55,747 nt of DNA from NCBI GenBank assembly GCA_905233245.1, contig CAJODK010000033.1, positions 1 through 55,747 on the forward strand, read 5' to 3'. Under the pieces are notes generated by a model. That model was not told the DNA's origin and made no database searches. It saw only the letters and a program-made list of their open reading frames with translations. This stretch comes from an uncultured Prevotella sp. (lineage in GTDB: Bacteria; Bacteroidota; Bacteroidia; Bacteroidales; Bacteroidaceae). Positions 44,969-53,657 of the stretch are shown here, piece after piece. How positions within the stretch are numbered: position 1 is the first letter of the stretch; each line of letters starts with the position of its first letter. A program made the translations under genes and the position numbers.

Positions 44969-45819
44969 AAATTCAATAATTCAATAAATCGTTGTCCTTT
45001 AAGTTCATCTGTAGATTCTGTACTAGCCATGGAAATAATATGTCCCAAATCTCTATTACTCATCATTGTGCTAAAATAATTCATTTCTGAATTTAGTAGC
45101 CTGCTAAGATATTTTTCTATTTTCGAAGGGGAGTCATACGTTTCAAATCCCTTATCTGGGGTGCTGCTTATAAAATCCCTTTCAGTTGGATTCGGGTATA
45201 GGGATATGAATTTTTGTATTACACCACTTTTCTTTAAACAATCTACTTTCTTTACATAGCTAGAAGCTATTGGCGAGTTCCCTAAAATAACAATAGGTAT
45301 TCTTTTACCTTTTGAACTATCAACCCTTAAATTTATAGATTTACCAATAGCCTTTAACATACTATCAGAACGGAGAAGAGAGGGAGTTCCTTTGTGTGTA
45401 TTATAATCACCACAAAATTTAAAATTGAAATCATCATCATAGAGATAATTATTAACTATCCCCATCTTTATTTCAAAAATTAGTTTTATATTCTCTGGCC
45501 TTTGAATACTTGCTTCGGATGTACAGAATGCCAAATCAGCTGGACTCATTCGCGACAATCCAATTTCTTCACATATAACCCCATTTACTGCGTGCAGATT
45601 ATTATCTCTGGCAATTTGAGATAATAGTTCTTTACACCATTTCTCTGTCTTTGTCCCTATAAGAGCATTGCGCGAGTTAGGAACACTGACATGCTTTGTA
45701 CTATCATTTTTTGGTTGAAATGCATAGTACCTACCACATACTCTAGTCATCAAACTCTCAATGCTAGAGATTCTGATAGCATCATTGAAGAATGCTAATT
45801 CATCTTTTATTGACCACAT
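44965..45819 (-). CDS. Putative type II restriction endonuclease (PD-(D/E)xK-like)
   Basis: 284 aa. No named family is recognised. A candidate nuclease core is MSPADLAFC (Asp) followed about 20 residues later by LIFEIKMG (Glu-x-Lys), with a preceding helix containing Glu (GTKTEKWCKELL). Coupling to a methyltransferase by a 4-nt overlap supports an endonuclease role. ATG 45819 was taken; an in-frame ATG at 45951 would add 44 mostly hydrophobic residues that do not look part of the fold. The gene is AT-rich. The recognition sequence cannot be told from sequence alone. Confidence 0.7.
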   Translation of the reverse strand: MWSIKDELAFFNDAIRISSIESLMTRVCGRYYAFQPKNDSTKHVSVPNSRNALIGTKTEKWCKELLSQIARDNNLHAVNGVICEEIGLSRMSPADLAFCTSEASIQRPENIKLIFEIKMGIVNNYLYDDDFNFKFCGDYNTHKGTPSLLRSDSMLKAIGKSINLRVDSSKGKRIPIVILGNSPIASSYVKKVDCLKKSGVIQKFISLYPNPTERDFISSTPDKGFETYDSPSKIEKYLSRLLNSEMNYFSTMMSNRDLGHIISMASTESTDELKGQRFIELLNL

Positions 45820-45937
45820 GCATGAAAAATTTATGCGTAGGCCTATCATCAGAAGTGGGTAAATCAGGACACAAAAAACATGGACGGTTCTCATCCATGC
45901 TTCAAAGGCCCTGAGATTGCCCACCAAACTAGATAAG

Positions 45938-46060
45938 TCACGTCCATGCATATAGCATAGACATTTGCGACTTATTCAAACTGTTTGGACTTTTAGAATT
46001 TCTCAGGTTCTTGAAGCAACTCTGAATAATAGCAAACGCTAATTTAACCATTAAGTTCAC
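45938..46060 (-). CDS. Possible 40-aa leader or small protein upstream of the restriction genes
   Basis: GTG 46060 has AGGAGG (46069-46074) 8 nt upstream, then 40 codons (MNLMVKLAFAIIQSCFKNLR, then a Ser/Asn/Lys-rich end) to TGA 45938. It lies between a duplicated -7 box (46128-46135) and the endonuclease gene. It could be a short regulatory or leader protein; no family is recognised, and a helix-turn-helix is not evident. Confidence 0.35.
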   Translation of the reverse strand: MNLMVKLAFAIIQSCFKNLRNSKSPNSLNKSQMSMLYAWT

Positions 46061-46075
46061 ATCGGCAGCCTCCTC

Positions 46076-46118
46076 TGGGGCGTCTGTCAGACAGCGTCGT
46101 TTACGACATTTCGCCGAT
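46076..46118. promoter_or_regulatory. Two adjacent palindromes upstream of the restriction-modification genes
   Basis: GTCTGTCAGACAGC and GTCGTTTACGAC lie side by side between the -7 box at 46128 and the small frame at 46060. They could be operator sites or RNA hairpins; no regulator gene is identified. Confidence 0.4.
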
Positions 46119-46126
46119 ATTCACAT

Positions 46127-46178
46127 GCAAATTTAAGCAATCTTTTCCTTTTCTCCAAATATTTCCTCAACTTTTTTG
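46127..46178. repeat. Left copy of a 52-bp direct repeat flanking the toxin-antitoxin genes
   Basis: Begins GCAAATTTAAGCAAT and ends CAACTTTTTTG, with TTTCTCCAAATATTTCC inside. Nearly identical to 46890-46941. It contains a second copy of the TAAATTTG box. Confidence 0.8.
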
Positions 46179-46205
46179 CACATCAGCCCTTCGTGTGCGA
46201 GCACA

Positions 46206-46236
46206 AACAAAAAAGCACTCGATGGTACGAGTGCAA
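46206..46236 (-). terminator. Terminator of the toxin-antitoxin operon
   Basis: GCACTCG-taccat-CGAGTGC followed by TTTTTTG on the minus strand, 28 nt after the toxin stop codon. Confidence 0.85.
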
Positions 46237-46261
46237 TTTCTGTTTCTGTATGTCTTTAAGT

Positions 46262-46579
46262 CTATTTCTTTGATACTCTTTCTGCAAGTGAAGAAGGTTC
46301 TCGCCTCACATCCCAAAAGTCAACTACCTCAATGGTGTCTTCGTTTACCCAATATACTAATTTGTTTAGTCTATTAACTACAACGCTGCGATATTCTACA
46401 GAAGCATTTGTTAACAGGGGCTCTACTGGACCAAGATGGGGATTCTCTTCCAGCAATCTCAGTTTGTGCTCTAGGTCTTTACGAAATTCTATCCTGTACC
46501 TTTTCCCAAATTGTTGCTGGATATACCTTGCGATGCTTCGTATCTCCTCACTGGCTAGGCTGCTAACACTTACTTTCAT
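46262..46579 (-). CDS. RelE/ParE-family toxin
   Basis: 105 aa. The fold pattern is SSLASEEIRSIARYIQQQFG (helices), then a strand series ending VVVNRLNKLVYWVNED and VVDFWDVRREP, typical of ParE/RelE toxins that act on gyrase or ribosome-bound mRNA. Target not predictable from sequence. It overlaps the antitoxin by 4 nt (ATGA). A terminator follows. Confidence 0.88.
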   Translation of the reverse strand: MKVSVSSLASEEIRSIARYIQQQFGKRYRIEFRKDLEHKLRLLEENPHLGPVEPLLTNASVEYRSVVVNRLNKLVYWVNEDTIEVVDFWDVRREPSSLAERVSKK

Positions 46580-46863
46580 ACTGTTTCAAGTTGCAAATCC
46601 TCTGCCGCGAAGGCTACATTGTCTTTTGCATAGTCATTATCCATATCGCGAAGTAACTCGTCAATTGTTACATAATGACCACAGGCTATTTCCTCTCTTC
46701 CTTTTTCTGCTCTGGCTATGAGTTCCTCCTTTGTGTAGGGTTTTAGGGCTTCTTCTTTCTTTTTGCCATACTCTGTCAACTGAGTGCCTAACCAAATCAT
46801 GCCCTCTGGTGTCAGAGTGCCATAGAGGAAATTAAGTAGTCCTGTTAATGTTGCTGTACTCAT
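46576..46863 (-). CDS. Antitoxin partner of the RelE/ParE toxin
   Basis: 95 aa. It starts MSTATLTGLLNFLYGTLTPE and ends with KEELIARAEKGREEIACGHY and VTIDELLRDMDNDY, the amphipathic tail that typically wraps the toxin. The family is frequent beside RelE toxins in Bacteroidetes; DNA-binding probably lies in the N-terminal half. A TAAATTTG box within the 52-bp repeat lies 28 nt before the ATG. Confidence 0.8.
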   Translation of the reverse strand: MSTATLTGLLNFLYGTLTPEGMIWLGTQLTEYGKKKEEALKPYTKEELIARAEKGREEIACGHYVTIDELLRDMDNDYAKDNVAFAAEDLQLETV

Positions 46864-46889
46864 TATAATTGTTGCTTATTATTCTGCTT

Positions 46890-46941
46890 GCAAATTTAAG
46901 CAATAATTTCTTTTTCTCCAAATATTTCCCTGACTTTTTTG
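46890..46941. repeat. Right copy of the 52-bp direct repeat, including the antitoxin -7 box
   Basis: About 85-90% identical by eye to 46127-46178, same orientation. The TAAATTTG box at 46891-46898 (minus) drives the antitoxin gene. Confidence 0.8.
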
Positions 46942-46949
46942 TTTGAAGG

Positions 46950-49097
46950 TTACTTGACTCCCAACTCCTGAAGCAGACGGTCGGCATGGGCCCAGCGGTC
47001 CATGAGGTAGAGGACATAGCGGATATCGACACAGATGCAGCGGGCGAGGGTGTCATCATAGAGGATATCAGCAGAGAGGCTCTCCCAGTTGCCATCGAAA
47101 GCTAGTCCTATGAGTTTACCGTCTCCATCGATGACAGGTGAACCCGAGTTGCCTCCAGTGATGTCATTGTTGGTGAGGAAACAGAGGTTGAGAGTTCCTG
47201 TCTCCTTATCCTTGTATATACCGTAATCACTGGCAGAGAATAGTTCGCTGAAGATAGGTTGCGCCTTGTAATCATCGATGAGATCGGCCTTTTTTATCTT
47301 GTCACAGAGTGAAGATGCTGTGGTGTAGTAGCCTGAATCGTAGTTGCCCATAGTGAAGCCTCCCACCTGTCCGGGCGAGAGTCGCATGGTGAAGTTTGCA
47401 TCGCTATAGTGAGGCATTTCCTGTTCCATACGCATCTTGGCAGCGCAGAGCAGACGCTCCTGTACGTCGATGCTGTCTTTGAGAGAGTCGATGACAAGAC
47501 GTATATCAGCAAGGGTCTCGACCAGCGACAGTCCGAACTGCATGCCGAGGTCGCGCTCCATCTTCTTCGTGGTCTTCATCTTGAGTTTCGTGCCCGACTG
47601 CATGAGCATCGAGTTGTTGTACATCTCGCAGGCATAGCGATAGGAGTCGCCACCGAAGTCCTTGTCGATAGTCTTGTAGAAAGATGGCAGATAGGTGGTA
47701 TCACTTATCTGCTGACGGTAGTTCTGTATCATCACAGCGAGAGCCTCTGAGTCGAGTGCCTTGTCCCACTCTTTGCTATTGTCCTCAAACATGAGATATT
47801 GCTTGCTGGGCTTATTCTCCGGTCCCTTGACTTCCATACCGTTGTAGTACTTCATGGCGCGTACGGCGAGTTCGTTCTGACTACGCTTGCCAAACGACTC
47901 CTGGAAGAAGGTCATAGCACGCACGACCTCAGCACGTTCCTTGTAGTAATTTCTGAGTTTTGAGAAATTTAGAGGTGAGTGGTCACCAACAAACTTCTGT
48001 ATTTCCTTCTCATAGTCATTCTTCTGCTGAATGACTCCCAGAGAGTCGATGCAGTGTATCATGCCTATGGCATTCTTCCAGTAGTTGGAGGAACGAGCAT
48101 ACTTGGAGTCATACTTGATGCGTACGGCCTCCGAATTGTTCATGTGGTACTTCATCACCTTCTGTTTCACGCCACGCACTTGCTGCATGGGGTCGAAGAT
48201 GTTGTTGCGCATCTCCTCAATGCCATAACTGGAGAGATAGCGCTCCGTAGAACCAGGGTAGCCAATGGTCATAGCGAAGTCGCCGGGCTTATAGCCGTTC
48301 ATCGATACAGGCAGGTAGGCGGGCACTATACCCTGAGCCTTACTGAGCGAGTCGGTGCCCATAGGGACATTGTCCTCGCTGTAGTCAGCAGGAGCGCCCG
48401 TCTTGGGGTCCACGTATATGCGGAATACTGAGACGTCGCACGTCTGACGAGGCCACATCCAGTTGTCTGTCTCGCCACCAAACTTACCCATCGACTTTGT
48501 CGGGGCATACACCAGACGCACATCATTGTAGCGCTGATAGGTGGTGGCATAATAGGCGTTACCCTCGTAGAAAGGGTCTATCTCCACGTAGTATGACTGG
48601 TTTACCTTCTTCGCTTCCTTGGTCAGCACCTCGTTGAGCGAGTCGATGAGCACCTCCTTACTTATATTATTAAGGTTGTTGATACCCAGCGAGTCGAGCA
48701 TGGGGGTGATATCCTTCTGCTCACGCATGAAGGCCACAAAGAGGTTCTCATTTCTGAGTTCGTCCTTCTCCTCCTTGGCATAGAAACCATCTATCATGTA
48801 GTCGTGCTCCACGGTGGAATGTCTTCTGATGGCCTCGAAACCGCAGTGGTGGTTGGTGAAGAGCAGACCACGCGGTGAAACCACTTCGCCAGTGCAACCA
48901 CCATTGAAGTTTACTACGCACTTGCTCAGTCCGCCATACAGCGATGACTTGGGCAGACGGAATCCCTCTGTCTGCATCTGGTGATAGACGGCATCAGGCA
49001 GATTGAAGAGTGTCCACATGCCTTCGTCAGCACTAGCCCAATTGACAATTGATACTTGACAATTGATAATTAATAATGCTATTAACAGTTTTCTCAT
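46950..49097 (-). CDS. S46 family dipeptidyl peptidase (DPP7-like)
   Basis: 715 aa with an N-terminal signal peptide (cleavage after WASA). S46 enzymes of Bacteroidetes release dipeptides from the N-terminus of oligopeptides in the periplasm for growth on peptides. The chymotrypsin-like triad is visible as TNHHCGFEAI (His), a middle Asp and NDITGGNSGSPVID (Ser). The residue 18 after the catalytic Ser is Gly (AFDGNWES), which in this family goes with DPP7-type preference for hydrophobic P1; DPP11 has Arg there. Signal-peptide codons contain a TTGACAATTGATA repeat. It begins 6 nt after the flippase stop codon within a heptamer repeat. Confidence 0.93.
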   Translation of the reverse strand: MRKLLIALLIINCQVSIVNWASADEGMWTLFNLPDAVYHQMQTEGFRLPKSSLYGGLSKCVVNFNGGCTGEVVSPRGLLFTNHHCGFEAIRRHSTVEHDYMIDGFYAKEEKDELRNENLFVAFMREQKDITPMLDSLGINNLNNISKEVLIDSLNEVLTKEAKKVNQSYYVEIDPFYEGNAYYATTYQRYNDVRLVYAPTKSMGKFGGETDNWMWPRQTCDVSVFRIYVDPKTGAPADYSEDNVPMGTDSLSKAQGIVPAYLPVSMNGYKPGDFAMTIGYPGSTERYLSSYGIEEMRNNIFDPMQQVRGVKQKVMKYHMNNSEAVRIKYDSKYARSSNYWKNAIGMIHCIDSLGVIQQKNDYEKEIQKFVGDHSPLNFSKLRNYYKERAEVVRAMTFFQESFGKRSQNELAVRAMKYYNGMEVKGPENKPSKQYLMFEDNSKEWDKALDSEALAVMIQNYRQQISDTTYLPSFYKTIDKDFGGDSYRYACEMYNNSMLMQSGTKLKMKTTKKMERDLGMQFGLSLVETLADIRLVIDSLKDSIDVQERLLCAAKMRMEQEMPHYSDANFTMRLSPGQVGGFTMGNYDSGYYTTASSLCDKIKKADLIDDYKAQPIFSELFSASDYGIYKDKETGTLNLCFLTNNDITGGNSGSPVIDGDGKLIGLAFDGNWESLSADILYDDTLARCICVDIRYVLYLMDRWAHADRLLQELGVK

Positions 49098-49123
49098 TAT
49101 ACTTTATACTTTATGCTTTATTC
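49096..49123. repeat. Heptamer repeat (TTATACT)3 spanning the flippase stop and S46 start
   Basis: On the minus strand AAGTATA units encode the flippase end (HKV), supply its TAA stop and the A of the next ATG. Confidence 0.8.
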
Positions 49124-50537
49124 TAATATTCTCGTTCTTAACCACCATCACCAGATATGCCATGATGAGGATAGTGTTGGATAGGAGCTGGAGCCATACC
49201 TGCGGAATCTTCGTAGCGAAGTCCATAGCATAGTAGAAACACAGGGTGACGATGACATAAGTGAATATGCCCTTGAGGTCATAGTTGATGGGGTATTTCC
49301 TCTGTCCTACGATGTACGAGAGTGTCATCGCCGTACCATATCCTGCCACACCGCCCCATGCACACGCCATGTAGCTGTACTCTGGTATGAAAATGATATT
49401 GACGGCCACCAGAACGGCACAGCCAGCCAGCGAGAACCACGCTCCCCAGATGGTCTTGTCAATGAGTTTGTACCAGAAGGAGAGATTGAAATACACACCC
49501 ATCATAATCTCCGCCACCATCACAATAGGCACCACCTTCAGACCAGCGCGGTACTCTGCTCCGAGAATATGCTCCAGGATAGGCATATAGCCCACCACGC
49601 AGAGGAAGGCAAAGAGGGTGAAGATGATAAAGTACTTCATCGCCTGAGCATAGTACTCCGTCTTGTCGCTATCCTTAGACTTCGCAAATACGATGGGTTC
49701 GTAGGCATAACGGAATGCCTGCGTAATCATCGCCATTATCATGGCTATCTTGACACAGGCGCCATAGATACCGAGTTCCACTACGCCCTCTGCCTTGTCA
49801 GGATACACCAGTGGAAAGAGCATCTTGTCAGCCGTTTGGTTCAGTATGCCTGCTATACCCAGCACGAGGATAGGCCATGAGTAACCGAACATATGTCTCG
49901 CCAAAGCCATGTCCACATGCGCCTCCCTGCGCTCGTGCAATAGTTCGGGGATAAAGAAGAAAGTGATGAATCCTGTGCAGACGAGATTGAGGGCGAAGAC
50001 GTAGAATACGTCAGTCTTGCCAAGTACTACGAAGTACAGCAGGTTGAGTCCTATGTTCAGGATGATGAACAATAGTTTGAGCGAAGCAAACTTTATGGCC
50101 TTTTTCTTGTACCTGAGGTAAGAGAATGGTATGGCCTGTATGGCGTCGAGTGCCACCACCACCGCCATCATCAGTATATACTCCTTGTGATTGGTATAGT
50201 GCAGGGTGTCGGCTATAGGGTCAATGCCCAGAAATATCAGGGCTAGGAAGAGTACCGACAGTATGCCCACGATAGCCATTGAGGTGGCAAAGACATTATG
50301 CGGATTCTCCCCTTCCTTGTTGGCAAAACGGAAGAAGGTGGTCTCCATGCCAAAGGTCAGGATGACCAGTATCAGTGCCACGTAGGCATAGAGATTGGTC
50401 ACCACGCCATAGCCGCCGCTCGATGCTGCGATGACGTGTGTGTAGAGTGGAACGAGCAGGTAATTCAGGAATCTGCCCACGATACTGCTAAGGCCGTAAA
50501 TGGCGGTATCCTTAGCGAGAGATTTCATTGATGCCAT
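49104..50537 (-). CDS. MOP/MATE-type polysaccharide flippase family protein
   Basis: 477 aa, 12-14 membrane segments. The N-terminus (LAKDTAIYGLSSIVGRFLNY) matches Wzx-like members of the MOP superfamily that flip undecaprenyl-linked oligosaccharides or lipid II across the inner membrane. No glycosyltransferases are adjacent, so the substrate is unknown; a role in envelope precursor export is likely. It starts 3 nt after the SpmAB gene stop codon and ends 6 nt before the S46 peptidase. Confidence 0.88.
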   Translation of the reverse strand: MASMKSLAKDTAIYGLSSIVGRFLNYLLVPLYTHVIAASSGGYGVVTNLYAYVALILVILTFGMETTFFRFANKEGENPHNVFATSMAIVGILSVLFLALIFLGIDPIADTLHYTNHKEYILMMAVVVALDAIQAIPFSYLRYKKKAIKFASLKLLFIILNIGLNLLYFVVLGKTDVFYVFALNLVCTGFITFFFIPELLHERREAHVDMALARHMFGYSWPILVLGIAGILNQTADKMLFPLVYPDKAEGVVELGIYGACVKIAMIMAMITQAFRYAYEPIVFAKSKDSDKTEYYAQAMKYFIIFTLFAFLCVVGYMPILEHILGAEYRAGLKVVPIVMVAEIMMGVYFNLSFWYKLIDKTIWGAWFSLAGCAVLVAVNIIFIPEYSYMACAWGGVAGYGTAMTLSYIVGQRKYPINYDLKGIFTYVIVTLCFYYAMDFATKIPQVWLQLLSNTILIMAYLVMVVKNENIRIKHKV

Positions 50538-50540
50538 ATC

Positions 50541-51773
50541 TTATCCAAAGAACATGTATGCTATGATGATAGCCGAGATTACACCTGCCAGGTCTGCCAA
50601 TAGACCGCAAGCCACGGCATGACGGGTATAGCGAATACCCACACTGCCAAAATACACTGCGAGGATATAGAAGGTGGTATCGGTACTACCCTGGAAGATA
50701 CACGACAGACGACCTATAAAGGAGTCTGCACCGTAGGTGGTCATGGCATCTACCATCATACCACGAGCACCACTGCCAGAGAGGGGTTTCATCAGGGCTG
50801 TAGGCATAGCACCCACCCAATCTGCATCGATGCCACAGGCGGTGACACCCCATCGCATGCCATCTATCAGGGCATCCATAGCACCTGATGCACGAAAAAC
50901 GCCGATTCCAACGAGGATTGCCACAAGGTATGGGATGATGCGCACGGCTGTCTGGAAACCCTCTTTGGCACCCTCTATGAAGGCGTCATAGACATTGACC
51001 TTCTTGCGTACGCCAGCTACGATAAAACCGCAGATTATTGTCATCAGCAGGATATTGGCAACCATCGTGGAGGTGGTGTTCATCATATCCTTATCCAACT
51101 GCGAGAAACCCCATATGATACCCGCCACAGCGACACACATACCTCCGAGTGTCAGCATAAGTGTGCGATTGAAGAGGTTGATGCGCTGATAGAGACAGGT
51201 GATGATGATGCCTGCCAGCGTGGCGAAGAATGTGGCTAGCAGTATGGGGATAAAAACGTCCGTGGGTTGTGCCGCACCCATCTGTGCTCTGTACACCATG
51301 ATGGTGATAGGGATGAGGGTGAGGCCAGAGGTGTTGAGCACCAGGAACATTATCATCGGGTTCGTTGCCGTATCCTTCTTGGGATTCAGTTCCTGCATCT
51401 GCTGCATCGCCTTCAGTCCCAGCGGTGTTGCGGCATTATCGAGACCCAGCATATTGGCTGCGATATTCATGAAGATACTGCCCGTCACAGGGTGTCCCTT
51501 GGGGATGTCGGGGAAGAGTTTGCAGAATACGGGGGACAAGAGGCGGGCGATGACATTCACCACACCACCCTTCTCGCCTATCTTCATGATACCAAGCCAC
51601 AGGGAGAGGACGCCCGTCAGTCCCAGCGATATCTCGAAGGCTGTCTTTGAGGTCTCAAACGTGGAGTTCATCATGGCAGGAAAGACCTCCACGTCACCCA
51701 AGAGGATGAAGCGGAATAGTCCCACGACGAAGGCAATTAAAAAGAATGCTACGAAAATGTAATTTAAAACCAT
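50541..51773 (-). CDS. Fused SpmA/SpmB-like nucleoside-recognition membrane protein
   Basis: 410 aa with about eight membrane segments and two Gate domains: an SpmA-like N-terminal half (NIAANMLGLDNAATPLGLKA) and an SpmB-like C-terminal half (MPTALMKPLSGSGARGMMVD). In spore formers SpmA and SpmB act in spore core dehydration; this organism group does not sporulate, so the fused form has another, unknown transport-related role. It overlaps DUF2851 by one base (TAATG). Confidence 0.88.
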   Translation of the reverse strand: MVLNYIFVAFFLIAFVVGLFRFILLGDVEVFPAMMNSTFETSKTAFEISLGLTGVLSLWLGIMKIGEKGGVVNVIARLLSPVFCKLFPDIPKGHPVTGSIFMNIAANMLGLDNAATPLGLKAMQQMQELNPKKDTATNPMIMFLVLNTSGLTLIPITIMVYRAQMGAAQPTDVFIPILLATFFATLAGIIITCLYQRINLFNRTLMLTLGGMCVAVAGIIWGFSQLDKDMMNTTSTMVANILLMTIICGFIVAGVRKKVNVYDAFIEGAKEGFQTAVRIIPYLVAILVGIGVFRASGAMDALIDGMRWGVTACGIDADWVGAMPTALMKPLSGSGARGMMVDAMTTYGADSFIGRLSCIFQGSTDTTFYILAVYFGSVGIRYTRHAVACGLLADLAGVISAIIIAYMFFG

Positions 51774-52984
51774 TATTTTTCTCTTAAAAAGTTATTGCGG
51801 TACTCACCTGAGAGGAACTCATATCCGAAGCGGCAGCGGAGGCAGTTTTTCCTGTCGCAATATTCCTTCTTCAGTTGTATCAGGGCCTGCGAATCGCCAG
51901 CCGACTTCACTTTCAATCCGCATTCCTGCCACATGCGCACTATATTGTTGTCCTCAGCCTTGGTGGCTTCGAGCAGGTCGAAGGCGAGATTTTCATACTC
52001 CTCCTTGGCGTGGTATCTGCCATAGGCGAAGATGGTCGGCACTACGGTATTGATGATGAGCAGGTCCAGTTTAGTCCCTTTTATGTCATACAGTATGGAG
52101 ATATCCTTCACCGTCTTGCATGCCAGGAGTTGTCCCAGTGACGTCCTGCGTTCGTGGTACATCTTCGCCAGTTGCATGATGCGCACATGGGGGAAGTTCT
52201 GTGGACGTGTCCTGAGGTAGCGCCACAGGGTTGGCTCTATGGGCTGCAAACCGAATTTCTTCTGCAAGTAACTGAACTCCCTGGCATATTTTTCGTCCAT
52301 TTTATCGAGCAATCCTGCCACACCTATGAACATCGCCTCCACCTGAAAGAGATTGTCTCTGTGGTGAGCCACGCTCCCCAGTGGCAGTGCCTCTGCCCAC
52401 ATCTCAAAGGCGGCACCATTGATGCCAAAACCGAAATTGCGTGCCAACGTAGTGAAGTAGGCATCCTCCCATGACCCGCGTGTCCTCTGCACCCTCTCCA
52501 CCAGCGCGTTGGTCTTCTGTTGCAGGCGCTCCACCTGCAGTGTGCTCAACCAACTGTGCACCTTCAGCAGTGGCAGGGTATCGATTATCTTATAGCAGGG
52601 TGGATATTTGTCTGATGTCACTAGTTCCTCGTAGTCCTGCTTCAGTTCTGGTGCTATGGGCAGTTCGAGTGTTGTCAGTGTCTTGCCCTGCGAGGTCTTC
52701 ACCTCCATGTCAGCCTGTTGCACCACGTGAAGTACCACGCTGTCGTACGCCTCGTCCTTGTCGTGATGGTGGCGATACCAGTCGCTCGCCTTCATGTGCA
52801 GCTCCACATTACCCACCCAGAGCATACCATCCACCTTCACCTTGGCATTGAAGAAGTCCGGCCCTGCATCACTGCTGTTATACAATCCCGAGTCGATGAC
52901 CTCTATGAGTTGGCCGTCCGTAGTCCTCAGTTCTCCCAGCGGTAGCAGTTTATGCCTCCATGTGTAGTGTAGCAGCCTTTCCAT
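51773..52984 (-). CDS. DUF2851 family protein
   Basis: 403 aa, soluble. Typical start MERLLHYTWRHKLLPLGEL and internal GNVELHMKASDWYRHHHDKD, which carries several acidic and His residues reminiscent of a metal-dependent nuclease fold, though that is inference. Four Cys near the C-terminus (CGLKV, CDRKNCLRC) may bind metal. The first 35 nt overlap the end of rsmI. Conserved in Bacteroidetes; function unknown. Confidence 0.88.
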   Translation of the reverse strand: MERLLHYTWRHKLLPLGELRTTDGQLIEVIDSGLYNSSDAGPDFFNAKVKVDGMLWVGNVELHMKASDWYRHHHDKDEAYDSVVLHVVQQADMEVKTSQGKTLTTLELPIAPELKQDYEELVTSDKYPPCYKIIDTLPLLKVHSWLSTLQVERLQQKTNALVERVQRTRGSWEDAYFTTLARNFGFGINGAAFEMWAEALPLGSVAHHRDNLFQVEAMFIGVAGLLDKMDEKYAREFSYLQKKFGLQPIEPTLWRYLRTRPQNFPHVRIMQLAKMYHERRTSLGQLLACKTVKDISILYDIKGTKLDLLIINTVVPTIFAYGRYHAKEEYENLAFDLLEATKAEDNNIVRMWQECGLKVKSAGDSQALIQLKKEYCDRKNCLRCRFGYEFLSGEYRNNFLREK

Positions 52985-53657
52985 CCTTCTTGTTTTTACC
53001 CTGTACGATAATCACGAACTCCCCCTTCGGTTCGTTCTCCCTGAAGTGCTCGAGCACCTCACGCACAGTACCCCTGACGCTCTCTTCGTGCACCTTAGAT
53101 ATCTCACGGCAGGCACTGATTCTGCGCTCTTCGCCGAAGTATTCACAGAACTGCTCCAGAGTCTTCACCACTCGTCTGGGTGATTCGTATATTATCATGG
53201 TGCGAGGTTCCTCAGCCAATTCCTTCAGGCGCGTCTGACGTCCCTTCTTCTGTGGCAGGAATCCCTCAAAACAGAATCTGTCGCAAGGCAGTCCGCTACT
53301 CACCAGGGCAGGCACGAACGCTGTAGCACCAGGCAGTGTCTGCACCTCGATACCAGCCTCTGTCGCCTCCCTCACCAGATAGAATCCTGGGTCGCTGATG
53401 CCCGGAGTGCCTGCATCGGTGATGAGGCAGATATTCTCCCCACCCTTCAGTCGCTCCACTATCGCCTTCGCTGTCCCATGCTCATTAAACTTATGGTGCG
53501 CCATCAGTCTCTTGTCCGTTATCTCGAAGTGCTTCAGCAGTATGCCGCTTGTGCGAGTGTCCTCACACAGTATGAGGTCGGCCTCCTTGAGCAGTCTGAT
53601 GGCCCTGAAGGTCATGTCCTCCATATTGCCTACTGGTGTGGGTATCAGGTACAGCAT
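52950..53657 (-). CDS. rsmI: 16S rRNA (cytidine(1402)-2'-O)-methyltransferase
   Basis: 235 aa. RsmI methylates the 2'-O of C1402 in the decoding centre. Motifs: LYLIPTPVGNMEDMTFRAI start, LCEDTRTSGILLKHF, LITDAGTPGISDPGF (S-adenosylmethionine site) and PGATAFVPALVSSGLP. It overlaps DUF2851 by 35 nt and follows the AI-2E transporter directly. Confidence 0.95.
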   Translation of the reverse strand: MLYLIPTPVGNMEDMTFRAIRLLKEADLILCEDTRTSGILLKHFEITDKRLMAHHKFNEHGTAKAIVERLKGGENICLITDAGTPGISDPGFYLVREATEAGIEVQTLPGATAFVPALVSSGLPCDRFCFEGFLPQKKGRQTRLKELAEEPRTMIIYESPRRVVKTLEQFCEYFGEERRISACREISKVHEESVRGTVREVLEHFRENEPKGEFVIIVQGKNKKDGKAATLHMEA

